Origin: Sphaeroforma sirkka
Lineage: Eukaryota > Opisthokonta > Ichthyosporea > Ichthyophonida
DNA length: 25,472 bases
Direction of reading: 5' to 3'
NCBI GenBank assembly: GCA_001586965.3
Contig: LUCW03000193.1
Location: 17,501 to 42,972, forward strand
Shown here piece after piece: positions 9,805-17,858 of the stretch; position 1 is the stretch's first letter, and each line of letters opens with the position of its first letter. A program made the translations under genes and the position numbers. A model generated the notes under the pieces. It made no database searches. It was not told the DNA's origin and saw only the letters and a list, made by a program, of their open reading frames with translations.

Positions 9805-12115
9805 TCAGACATGTGAATCGCACATGATATTTTTCACGGGTTTCAATGCAATATACTTGTACCCAAACAAGCAAGTGTCGTGTGTAGTGCAATAATGCCT
9901 ACACGCGCTGTCTCTACATGTCTTTTTTTGGAAGTCGCGTCGGGTCCGGCATTGCCAATACTTGGCCTCTCGATCGCACAGATCGCATGTCAAAGCGGTG
10001 CACCCGTCAAAGTCAATCAGTGCTTTCCGACACAGGCTATTGGGACACCGTAAGGTCAGCATCTCACCGCAAATCACACGTACGTGCCTGTCAATGTCCG
10101 ACTCTTGCTGGCGTTCTGCTAGCGTGCGTTCAAGATCGTTCCGGAACTGCTGTTCAAGTTCCTGTTCACGCACAATCATGATGCTGCGCAAGTACGTCTC
10201 GTAGGCTGCAGCCTCCAACACCGCTGCGAGTTGCGCATTTGTGTAGGGAACAGCCAGGCACTCACCCGGGTGGTTGGGGCACAGCAGCTCGTGTGTATCC
10301 CTGACACGCCCCGGCCCGTTGTAGTTTACGTTACAGCACTCGCGTATGTGTGCCTGGGCACAGCTACGACAGAGAGTGTGCCCGTCGCCACATTCCAGAT
10401 ATCCGACCGCCGTAAAATTGTCGGTGCTGCTGTCGCTGTCTGTGCGCGAACCAATGACAATTTCCTCGTAACACACTAGACACTCGACTGTGCGAACTTC
10501 AATATCTCGTTCGCGCCGAATCGCATCGTCATGCAACGCTCTCAACGCAGCCGTTTCAGCCCGCAGTTGGTTCTCCAGCCGCAGCCGCTGCTGAGTCTCC
10601 ACCTCAAGGTGCAGCCGCCATCCGTGCTCCGTCTGTCGTTGCACATCTTGGGGCGTCATGCTGGCTTGTTGTTGGCGGTCAAGCGCAACAAGCTCCATCA
10701 TGACGACCCTTGATGATGGTCGGTGTTTGGATTTGCCTAGACACCGTTGCGCCACACCCCTCAGGTTTTCGAGCGCGCTCTTTGCTGCGGCATTGTCGCT
10801 ATCACATCGTGCATCGATGTGCAGACCACCGCTTTCGGCGTCAATACGGAAATCGTCAATGTCCTCCTCGTCGCTCAAGGACTCCAACACACGACCACTA
10901 AACAACTCTGAGAGAACCAGCCCTAACGAATAAATTTCGTTTCGCTCACCGTAGCGACTGTTATTCATCAAGTATCTTGGACACGAGTAGGCCGGTGTAC
11001 CGAACCCACGCTGCCGCGCTTGCGTGGTTACCGTGAACGTGGGGTGCTGGAGAGTCTGTGGGGCGTCTGGTACCATAAAGGCCAGCCCACAGTCGATCAG
11101 TTTGGGTTCGACAGTGGCGGTCAGGACGACGTTGGCGGATTTGACGTCGCGATGGAACACTCGCCCACCCCTGCTTCGGATTGTGCATGAACGCGAGCGC
11201 CTTGGCGATGCCGGCCGCAATGCGCATTCGCACGGGCGGGACAAGGAGTCTCACTTTGGTGTCGTCCACCAGGTTATCGGCCAGACTGCCGTGCTCACCG
11301 TGCTCGTACACCAGGTACGCCCCCCGTATTTCTAGGCTGAGTGACCAGCCTACTAGTCGGATGATATTGGGGTGTCGGATTCTTTCTAGCAGCTCGACCT
11401 CGTGCTCCACGCTGGTGCGGTTCGATTCAAAGTCGATCTCGCTCTGTAGCGCCTTAACGATCAACCTGAAAAGGTGGTGCGTGACCAGCGTTATTTCGTG
11501 CGAAACATGTACATTTATATCAACGTGCACAGAAACTTGCGAGAATTTGGTATTGTTCTTGCACATACGTAAGGTTTGTCACCAAGTCGATGCCACGGTA
11601 AGCTGTCCCGAACGCCCCCCTGCCCACCACCCGATGGTCGCTGAAATGATCGGTTAGGTGGTTGATGTAGGCTACCAAGACACGTGTGCAAGTATCAGAG
11701 TCGATTCGAACGATGACTTCCTCCTCCTCATCTTTGGAATGCGACTGTGGGAGATTATGTACGCGTTACTTTTATAACACAAAATGGAAGCGGGTCAAGA
11801 AAACCAGTGAAATCACGAACCGACCTCACGTACAGAGTCAAAATGATCCTGAAAAACTTGAACATTTGCCTCCGACTCCTCCAGTTGCAATTTCAAGGTG
11901 TGCACTTGTTCTGTGAAGCTCGTCCCATTTGCCTCCGACTCCTCCAGTTGCAATTTCAAGGTGTGCACTTGTTCTAACAGGCTCGTCCCATTTGCCTCCG
12001 ACTCCTCCAGTTGCAATTTCAAGGTGTGCACTTGTTCTAACAGGCTCGTCCCATTTGCCTCCGACTCCTCCAGTTGCAATTTCAAGGTGTGCACTTGTTC
12101 TAACAGGCTCGTCCA
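9805..12115 (-). CDS. Coiled coil - TKL-like protein kinase - RING/RBR-like fusion protein
   Basis: Minus-strand model: coiled-coil exon about 12115-11834, intron 11833-11745 (GTACGT...CACAG), exon 11744-11569, intron 11568-11466 (GTATGT...TTCAG), exon 11465-9805. Splicing brings together the pieces of one kinase: glycine loop GRGAFGTAYRG, lysine in LIVKALQ, alpha-C Glu in EVELLERIRHPNII, HRDVKSANVVL catalytic loop (Asp near 11146), DCG in place of DFG (near 11092), and the segment EIYSLGLVLSELFSG. A Gln/Arg-rich helix follows, then a RING (CLVC...CGDGHTLCRSC...CPNHPGEC, about 10483-10270) and a second Cys cluster (RCPNSLC...GCTALTCDLC, about 10060-9990) like an IBR/RING2. Known roles: phosphotransfer and ubiquitin ligation. 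The four 21-residue N-terminal repeats suit oligomerisation. One 1-base frameshift lies at the C4 run 11168-11171, just before HRD. The N-terminus abuts LINE sequence, so the start is unknown, and the last 40 residues may also be out of frame. Confidence 0.72.
11466..11568 (-). other. Intron in kinase N-lobe
   Basis: 103 bp on the minus strand with GTATGTGC donor and CACCTTTTCAG acceptor. It splits the glycine-loop exon from the exon starting LIVKALQ. Exon 11744-11569 is 176 bases (58 codons plus two), and the next exon supplies the third base, so the junction is in frame. Confidence 0.75.
11745..11833 (-). other. Intron between coiled coil and kinase exons
   Basis: 89 bp on the minus strand with GTACGTGAG donor and CTCCCACAG acceptor, phase 0. 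It removes an in-frame stop that otherwise closes the coiled-coil frame at 11813. Confidence 0.6.
11864..12115. repeat. 63-bp tandem repeat, four copies, encoding 21-residue heptads
   Basis: ATTTGCCTCCGACTCCTCCA recurs at 11864, 11927, 11990 and 12053, exactly 63 bp apart; a last partial unit begins at 12115. On the minus strand each unit reads LLEQVHTLKLQLEESEANGT-like, three heptads of a coiled coil. The inner copies are nearly identical, and the copy nearest the kinase has a few changes. Confidence 0.9.
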
Positions 12116-12118
12116 TTT

Positions 12119-12300
12119 GCCGTAGTGGTTCAGGAAAGATTGATGGGAAGAAGTGGTCAGTAAATTCCCGTTTGAAGCTTGGGCCAAGTGAGTCGACAAT
12201 GGAAGATATGCGCTGAGTCAATTCGGGCCGGTGTTGACAAAACACTTTTACTATCGAATGTTCCATATATTCGCTTGCTGACCTACTAAGTAGAGTACCC
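12119..12300 (-). mobile_element. LINE 3' tail fragment
   Basis: A minus-strand frame reads YMEHSIVKVFCQHRPELTQ and continues ISSIVDSLGPSFKREFTDHF to PEPLRQM. The first part is nearly identical to the C-terminus of the LINE body at 14872-14959, and the rest is the continuation missing there. It joins directly, in the same orientation, to the coiled-coil repeats of the kinase gene at about 12115-12119. Only the shared 88 bp and the matching frame support the LINE assignment. Confidence 0.6.
12213..12300. repeat. 88-bp direct repeat, copy 1
   Basis: Matches 14872-14959 with two substitutions (CACTTTTAC/CACTGTTAC and ATATTCGC/ATACTCGC). Flanking sequences differ abruptly at both ends. The two copies bracket 2,571 bp. 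Confidence 0.9.
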
Positions 12301-12375
12301 TTTTATTTTCATAATCGTGTACGTGACTGTACAATTCGTGCATACCGCATATATATATCGCGACACCTTCTGGTG

Positions 12376-13284
12376 TTAATTACGTGTTCTAATTTGGTTA
12401 GAGTGGTCCACATAAGCCATCCCGTGTTGTCTATCATTTCCATCAAGTTCCACCGACTGGTTAGCCTGTTTGAATTTTGGTACCAGTGGTTGTGCACACG
12501 CGCACGTTGGAATCCGAATCAGAGTCAGACCCACCCCATCAGAGTCGTGGTCGGATTCCGAGGATGACTCAGGTTCAGATTCCGATTCGGAACTGCAGTC
12601 AAAGTCTGAGGTTCTCAAGCTCGAATCCGACGCAATGTGCTGGATGGAAATAAGACTAGTTGTACTCTGATCATCTTCACTAGACTCTCCAGAATCTATA
12701 AAATCCTCCACAGGTCGTTGACCAATGACGCCGGTCAATCTTGGTCGTTTGGCACGAGATGCCTGTAGCTGCTGCTGGAATTGAGCATAGTTGATGATGC
12801 GTTTACGGAATTGAAGTGTGTCATGTACGTTGGTAAGGAGCGCTATAGATTCCAGATCGTCAACATCAATCACTTTTTGTAACGCGATGTTTTCCGATTT
12901 ATACGTCTTTGCAGTTACAGTTGCAGCGAACTTTGGTCGGCTATAGTGCTGACGTAGGAGTCTCGACTGCAAAATCCCAGACTTTACACAGACGGGTGCC
13001 CGTCTGCCACCTAGCACTCGACCACCTACTTTCCGGTTAGCAAGCATATCGATTGGTTGGTGCCACTTGCCGTTCCGCGCCGATTACGGACCCGTTGTTC
13101 CATGCGCAGACCGACAAACAAGAACCAGTTGGTCGTACAGTTTGGAATGGTTTGTAAGATTAAGCATAAAAAGTACATCAGCCCACCAGTCCACTGAAAT
13201 TGTTTCCCGGTGTGTGTTGGCAACTATCAGCAGCTGGCGCTTGTAGCCTGGGAAATCGCCCTTGGGACAGTGGGCTTCACACAC
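12376..13284 (-). pseudogene. Unidentified protein with acidic serine-rich tail, one internal stop
   Basis: A single minus-strand frame runs from a start-like codon at 13284 to a stop at 12376, broken only by TAA at 13084-13086. The upstream part includes HRETISVDWWADVLFMLNL, the middle GGRVLGGRRAPVCVKSGIL and a basic segment, and the tail is a Ser/Asp/Glu cluster (SSESESEPESSSESDHDSD) followed by a Cys-containing end. I do not recognise the family. The overall look (basic DNA-binding-like middle, acidic tail, position inside a mobile segment) would fit a transposon protein or a retroposed host gene, but nothing decides this. Upstream of 13284 the frame meets a stop near a possible CACGACAG acceptor, so earlier exons are possible. 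Confidence 0.4.
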
Positions 13285-13697
13285 GTGTTGGCTGTCGTGA
13301 GTACCTCACTCTCGAAGCTTGCCCCCGATCAACGATAGGCATTTCATCGCGAATTAACTGGGTATTTCAAGTATATAAATGTTTTATAAAACCCTAAAAC
13401 ATATATGAATGTGAATGTATACGTGGAACTGTATACATGTATATATATATATATACATTTAAACTTATGCGTGTTCCTCAGCTGACATACAGGTGAAGCC
13501 TTTAATGTAAAAGTGTTACGCTTAATAAATCCAATGGTACTGGCACATTAGCACAAGTGAGGCTCGTAGCATCACGAAGTTACTAGAATATCCCAGTTGA
13601 GATAAATCTCCTGCTCTCCTCTCCACAGCCGCTTTTTAGAGCAATTATCTTGACTTTGCCTTCTCGTTCGGTGCAGGTACAACTCCCATGTCAATAA
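13285..13697. other. Spacer inside the 2.57-kb insertion
   Basis: AT-rich, with a short TA run near 13440-13456 flanked by GTATAC words. No gene was recognised. Confidence 0.35.
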
Positions 13698-14045
13698 CTT
13701 CTTTTTCTAAAATTACTATGCGAAAGCCATACCATATGTTCATACATTGTAACATACATACTTGTCATTTTTGAAATAAATAATATTATCCCTATGCGAA
13801 CACACCGAGTACTCGGTTACAAACTAGCGTAACTGACAATGACCGACTTTTTTTGTGTGATTTCGCGCAGTTAAAATGCCCTTTTGTTAATGACTTTTTT
13901 TCTAAATAACTATGCAAACACGCCGAGTACTTGGTTACAGACTAGCGTAACTGACACTGACCGACTTTTTTGTGTGATTTCTCGCGGTTAAAATTCCTTT
14001 TTTGTTAATGACTATGTTTGCATAGTAATTTTAGAAAAAAAGAAG
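13698..14045. mobile_element. Small non-autonomous inverted-repeat element (MITE-like)
   Basis: The ends are about 28 bp of inverted repeat: CTTCTTTTTCTAAAATTACT at 13698 and AGTAATTTTAGAAAAAAAGA at 14025, extending to a TATGC/GCATA core. The interior has two 118-bp direct copies starting CTATGCGAACACACCGAGTA at 13792 and CTATGCAAACACGCCGAGTA at 13910. It has no coding capacity. A (TA)n tract follows immediately, so any TA target duplication is hidden. Confidence 0.55.
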
Positions 14046-14046
14046 A

Positions 14047-14047
<1 letters not shown>

Positions 14048-14110
<63 letters not shown>
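14048..14110. repeat. (TA)n microsatellite
   Basis: About 31 uninterrupted TA units directly after the right end of the inverted-repeat element. It would fold into a perfect hairpin, and its length is likely variable. Confidence 0.95.
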
Positions 14111-14113
<3 letters not shown>

Positions 14114-14533
14114 GATATCGGTCTCTTAAGGCGGTATAAACATCTTAGAGCTACTAAACGTAATAAAGTCTTAAAGTCTTTTTGAATAAGTTTTTTAAGT
14201 ATACGAATTTTAGTCTGGTAATAAACTTAGGTATGCCTCATAGAAATCAGCAATACTCTGGGGGATTGTAAGGCTGAGACATTGCCTATATATCATCCTC
14301 CCAGTACTGATTTCGCAGAAGGGATTTTATTTATGTTTTCGTTATCGTTATCGTCGAAACTAGTATTACTTGTTTCGTCGCATGAATTACTAAAACTAGT
14401 AAACTCCTATCTTAAGAAAAAAAAAAAGTAAAAAATAAAAAATACTCTTGATGTCCTTAGTTATTGTCTTAACCAATAACTGGCCACTTATCAAGAATTA
14501 CCGACTTGCCGTCATCAGACTGGCACATCTGTT
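14111..14533. other. AT-rich spacer
   Basis: Contains an A-rich tract near 14417-14445 and short repeats. No gene was recognised. Confidence 0.35.
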
Positions 14534-14607
14534 TGGCTGAGCGGAGATCAAACTAGGTAACCATTAAGGGTCCCTAGAAACCTATGTTCAGTTGAGCCAT
14601 CTCGCTA
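14534..14607 (-). repeat. tRNA-like sequence (possible SINE head or tRNA pseudogene)
   Basis: On the minus strand an A-box-like TGGCTCAACTG and a B-box-like AGTTTGATCTCC are spaced as in a tRNA gene. The acceptor and T stems do not pair well and TTTGATC replaces the usual TTCGANT, so it is not a working tRNA. It may be a decayed RNA polymerase III promoter of a SINE. Confidence 0.35.
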
Positions 14608-14871
14608 CCGAAGTATTCAGATGTATATTTTGGAGTGTTTATTTAGGTCTCTTAATAGACCTACTCCAAATCTACTCTTTGGTCTTTTTCACAGTCCCTT
14701 TAATGGGTCGGGGCCAAAATATCTGATTTGTAAAATGGAAAAGGTACTTGTAAATAGAACCGTTAAAAACCATTTAATACACGTGCCTTTAATAGTACGT
14801 TTATAATTTACGTACTGCTTAAAGAGTACGTTTATCAACATAAGAGTCTAAGTGGAGGCCCGGCTTTTACA
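14608..14871. other. Short spacer before the LINE body
   Basis: AT-rich; contains paired words TTAATAGACC and TTTAATAG plus three near-copies of TACGTTTAT (14797-14835). No gene was recognised. Confidence 0.3.
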
Positions 14872-14959
14872 CTGAGTCAATTCGGGCCGGTGTTGACAAA
14901 ACACTGTTACTATCGAATGTTCCATATACTCGCTTGCTGACCTACTAAGTAGAGTACCC
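14872..14959. repeat. 88-bp direct repeat, copy 2
   Basis: Encodes the minus-strand peptide YMEHSIVTVFCQHRPELTQ at the broken end of the LINE body. See copy 1 at 12213-12300. Confidence 0.9.
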
Positions 14960-16650
14960 ACCTCTGTGGTACGGATCGGGTCTGCGTCGTGTAGTGCCGC
15001 GGAATGGGTTAGTGTAGAGTATGAAATACCGGGAAGGACCAGGTTATTCGTCATAATCCGGTCGAGGAGCGAGGATGGGACTAAGCCAATGCCGCACCAG
15101 ACCACGGATGAATTGGGTATGTGTTGGCTGGCCTGGATCGGAAGTATCATAGGCGGAACCAACAAGCGCGATGATTTGGTTTGAACCGAAATTTGGAAGT
15201 AGTACTTCAACAGCGTGATTGGCCGGGGTATGGGGAACATCTGTTGATATGTCAGGGACGGGTGAGGATACGGTGGTTCTTCAGCATGCTGGAGAAAAGA
15301 TCCAAGGTGTTCGTAGAGGGTCCAGATACCGTGGAAGTCGTTGCATTCCTGTAATTGCTGAAGGAGGTCAGGGCCAATGAGCGGCAGTTTTGGACCTACC
15401 AGGATGCGTCGAATCAGTTGTTGGATGCAGGTAAAGTGGCCGGTAGTGAACTTGTGGCTACCGGGGCAGACAGGGCAGAGACGGCCGTCGGTGCGGTAGT
15501 CGAGCAATGTGAACATGTACGTTTTCGTTACAATCATAGCACAGAGCCGGATTGGTGTAGACTCGAAGCAGCGATTGAAGCTATTGTGTCTGGCTGTGTC
15601 TCGGTTTGAGGTTGGCGGTTTACCCATAACCAGATGGTAGTAGTATTGGCGCCGGGCCATTGCCGCGATCTCCTTGTTGGACCAACGTTTTGTTGAGTTC
15701 TTCCTGATGTCGTCACAGCGTTGGCGGAGGGCTACATGGTCGGGTGTACGCCCGCCCGTGTTTTTGTGTACAGGTTTCAGGTGAGCATAGATACTGTATG
15801 GGAAGCACAGTGATGGTTTGTCGTTGGCCCAGGTGGGCTGCGTCAGAGGGGTAAGTGGATTTGTGCTGGCCATTGAGTCGAGTTGTATTCCCAGGCAACC
15901 TCCGAGGTAGTCCGCAAATGGTCGCGCCGGGAGGAGACCACAAAAGTGAAGTAAGTTTGTTTGATGTTTGGGAAACCGAGGGTATTTAGTGCCCGTGATG
16001 ATGGCTGCTGCTTGGATGAGTGCTGAGTTAAAGCACTCGAATAGGGGGTCCAACGCATCCTTCCATATAGGTGGAGCCCAATCAATAATGTTCAGCCCAT
16101 ATGTAGCCGTGGATAGGATGAATGTTTTGGACATCACCAGTCGATTGCGGGGGTGTCACCAGCTGAAGCCATGAAAGCCATAAGCGCGGAAAGAGGCGAT
16201 ACCCAGTGACAATGCTGCAACCAGAGATTCCATATGTCTGGCGAGGTTGATTCCTGGTACTCCGTGAGAGAGTGGGAACCCCAGATATTTGGAGTGTTTC
16301 GGTTCGGCATGTGTGGGCGCCATCTTCAGGGGGAGGTAACGTGTGTTCCAAGGTGCGTCTGCAAGCGTCGGCGTGATAAGCTCGCCATTTATACGGAGGG
16401 TTGGCGCCGCGTGTCGCAAGTCGGTAGATCGTACTCGGGGTTGATTGACACCCTGTTCGAGGCCAGATTTGCGTCCCCACGCATCAATGTCATCTAAGAA
16501 GGGCTGGAGCGAAACCGAGTGTGGAAAGAAGAAGTTGCAGCCCATCACAGGTGGACACAGAATTATGGTAGACCAACAAAGATATATATAAAGGTCAAAC
16601 AGTAGGAACATCCAAGCATTCATGCTGGGAGAGCTCGGAAAAATGTCTAA
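14872..16650 (-). mobile_element. Truncated LINE (non-LTR retrotransposon) body
   Basis: One minus-strand frame from about 16623 to 14848, broken by TGA at 16156-16158, encodes the back half of a LINE reverse transcriptase. Hallmarks in order: a WMFLLFDLY segment; TIILCPP right after where the F-V-D-D catalytic motif should be (that site is altered and one base short, near 16580-16590); FLDDIDAWGRKSGLEQGVNQ; KYLGFPLSHG; SKTFILSTATYGLNI; then a C-terminal Cys/His cluster (LCPVCPGSHKFTTGHFTC) like LINE zinc knuckles. Endonuclease and palm N-terminal parts are absent, typical of 5' truncation. Native coding ends at 14872, where the 88-bp repeat ends; the last residues to 14848 come from inserted DNA. 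The clade was not resolved. Confidence 0.75.
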
Positions 16651-16938
16651 TAAACTGTTTATTAACCTACTGTGTTGTAAACTACAATTAGACAGACCGT
16701 TCTTTGCATCTAGCAGGTGCTTATGCGTTCAAATAAGCATTTAAACGAACCACCATTGTTTTATAAAACTGGCCGAGTGAGTTAAAACAACCCATTTTCT
16801 GATAATCGGAGGATTTTTCAATAACAATTCCAATCCTAACAGCTGTAACACGCATAGTGTGATTGAGGGCCTGAAATCATGGACACGCGATCGGACGTTT
16901 CTTGCTCCAAGGTTCAGGGTTTGAGATGAGAGTAAGAC
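16651..16938. other. Spacer between LINE and Gypsy host frame
   Basis: Starts around the palindrome AATAAACTGTTTATT (about 16648-16662). No gene was recognised. Confidence 0.35.
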
Positions 16939-17180
16939 TTAGGCTTACTCTTTTCTACTCAAGTCCGAAGAGCAGACCAGTGTGGACAAAGTACCCTAGA
17001 GGCGGACATCGATCACAGTAAACAGGATTGTTTACCAAGCATAAAACTACGGTCAATCCTCAACAAGGTTTATCCCAGCATCAACCAAGGAGAGAATCTA
17101 AACTCAGAGAGGGACATACAAATATTACAGATGGGAGCCGAAGTGCCGGGAGTACGGAATCATCAATATAGAAAATCTCT

Positions 17181-17184
17181 GATG
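17181..17184. repeat. Target-site duplication, left
   Basis: GATG immediately before the left LTR, matching GATG at 24840-24843 after the right LTR. Confidence 0.85.
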
Positions 17185-17779
17185 TGTAGAAATACGGCCT
17201 CCGGTCAGTCTAAAATATCAAGATCAATTGAGATAATACATCGGTTTTTATTTGTATTTTAAATAATTTAGTACAAACTCTTTTTCCAATATTTCCAAAG
17301 TGTTCTAAATTCACTTTGATGGCTCCAATAGCCTGAGTATTTGGTATGACTCATCTACTTGGACCTATTTGAGACATTAGTAGATGTAGGATATTATAAA
17401 CTAAATTTTATAATCTCCGAACTACTACTTATAGATTTTGGTCCTCCCGCCAATCTCCAAAATCCAATAAGTCTTTTTCTTTTTTTAACTTTTCTTCAGA
17501 TGGAACTTTATTTATATCAGCTAATGTATTAACGTGACTTACGTTATTATGTCTATTTACAAATTAGGCAAGTGGTCATGAACACTTAGTACTTCTAGTG
17601 AAAATTATTCAATAAAGAACAGCTAGAGGTACGCCCTGTGTGATCGAGGATATTTAGGCTCTTAACAAGAGGCAGTCCCGATCATTCTTAGACAAGCTAC
17701 CACTGCTAAATCCTAACTGACTAAATTGTATTTTAGTTTAATATAGTTTGAAACCTAGTAATTTCCATCGAAGTTTACA
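17185..17779 (+). repeat. Left LTR
   Basis: 595 bp, begins TGTAGAAATACGGCC and ends AAGTTTACA (5'-TGT...ACA-3'). It contains AATAAA at 17611-17616 as a likely polyadenylation signal and an inverted pair (TTATAAAC, TTTTATAA) near 17395-17412. Confidence 0.93.
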
Positions 17780-17858
17780 TATTTTTCAGTTATTTAGTAG
17801 TTACAGTAGTGTACGGCTTCTAGACTGTCTGACATCGATTTACTATCCAGCAAATACT

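Larger units (their letters stand above)
12301..14871. mobile_element. 2.57-kb insertion between the 88-bp repeats
   Basis: The LINE body resumes on the far side of this segment, so it interrupts the LINE. On the minus strand its end next to copy 1 reads GAAAATAAAA, an A-rich tail like that of a retroposed sequence. It contains an unidentified pseudogene (12376-13284), a small inverted-repeat element, a TA microsatellite and a tRNA-like sequence, so it is probably composite. That it was one insertion is inference. Confidence 0.45.

Noticed and set aside
14534..14607. Functional tRNA gene
   Set aside because: A- and B-box-like words are present but stems fail and the T-loop is altered.
15355..15609. 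Plus-strand frame opposite the LINE body
   Set aside because: Antisense shadow of the LINE C-terminal coding region.
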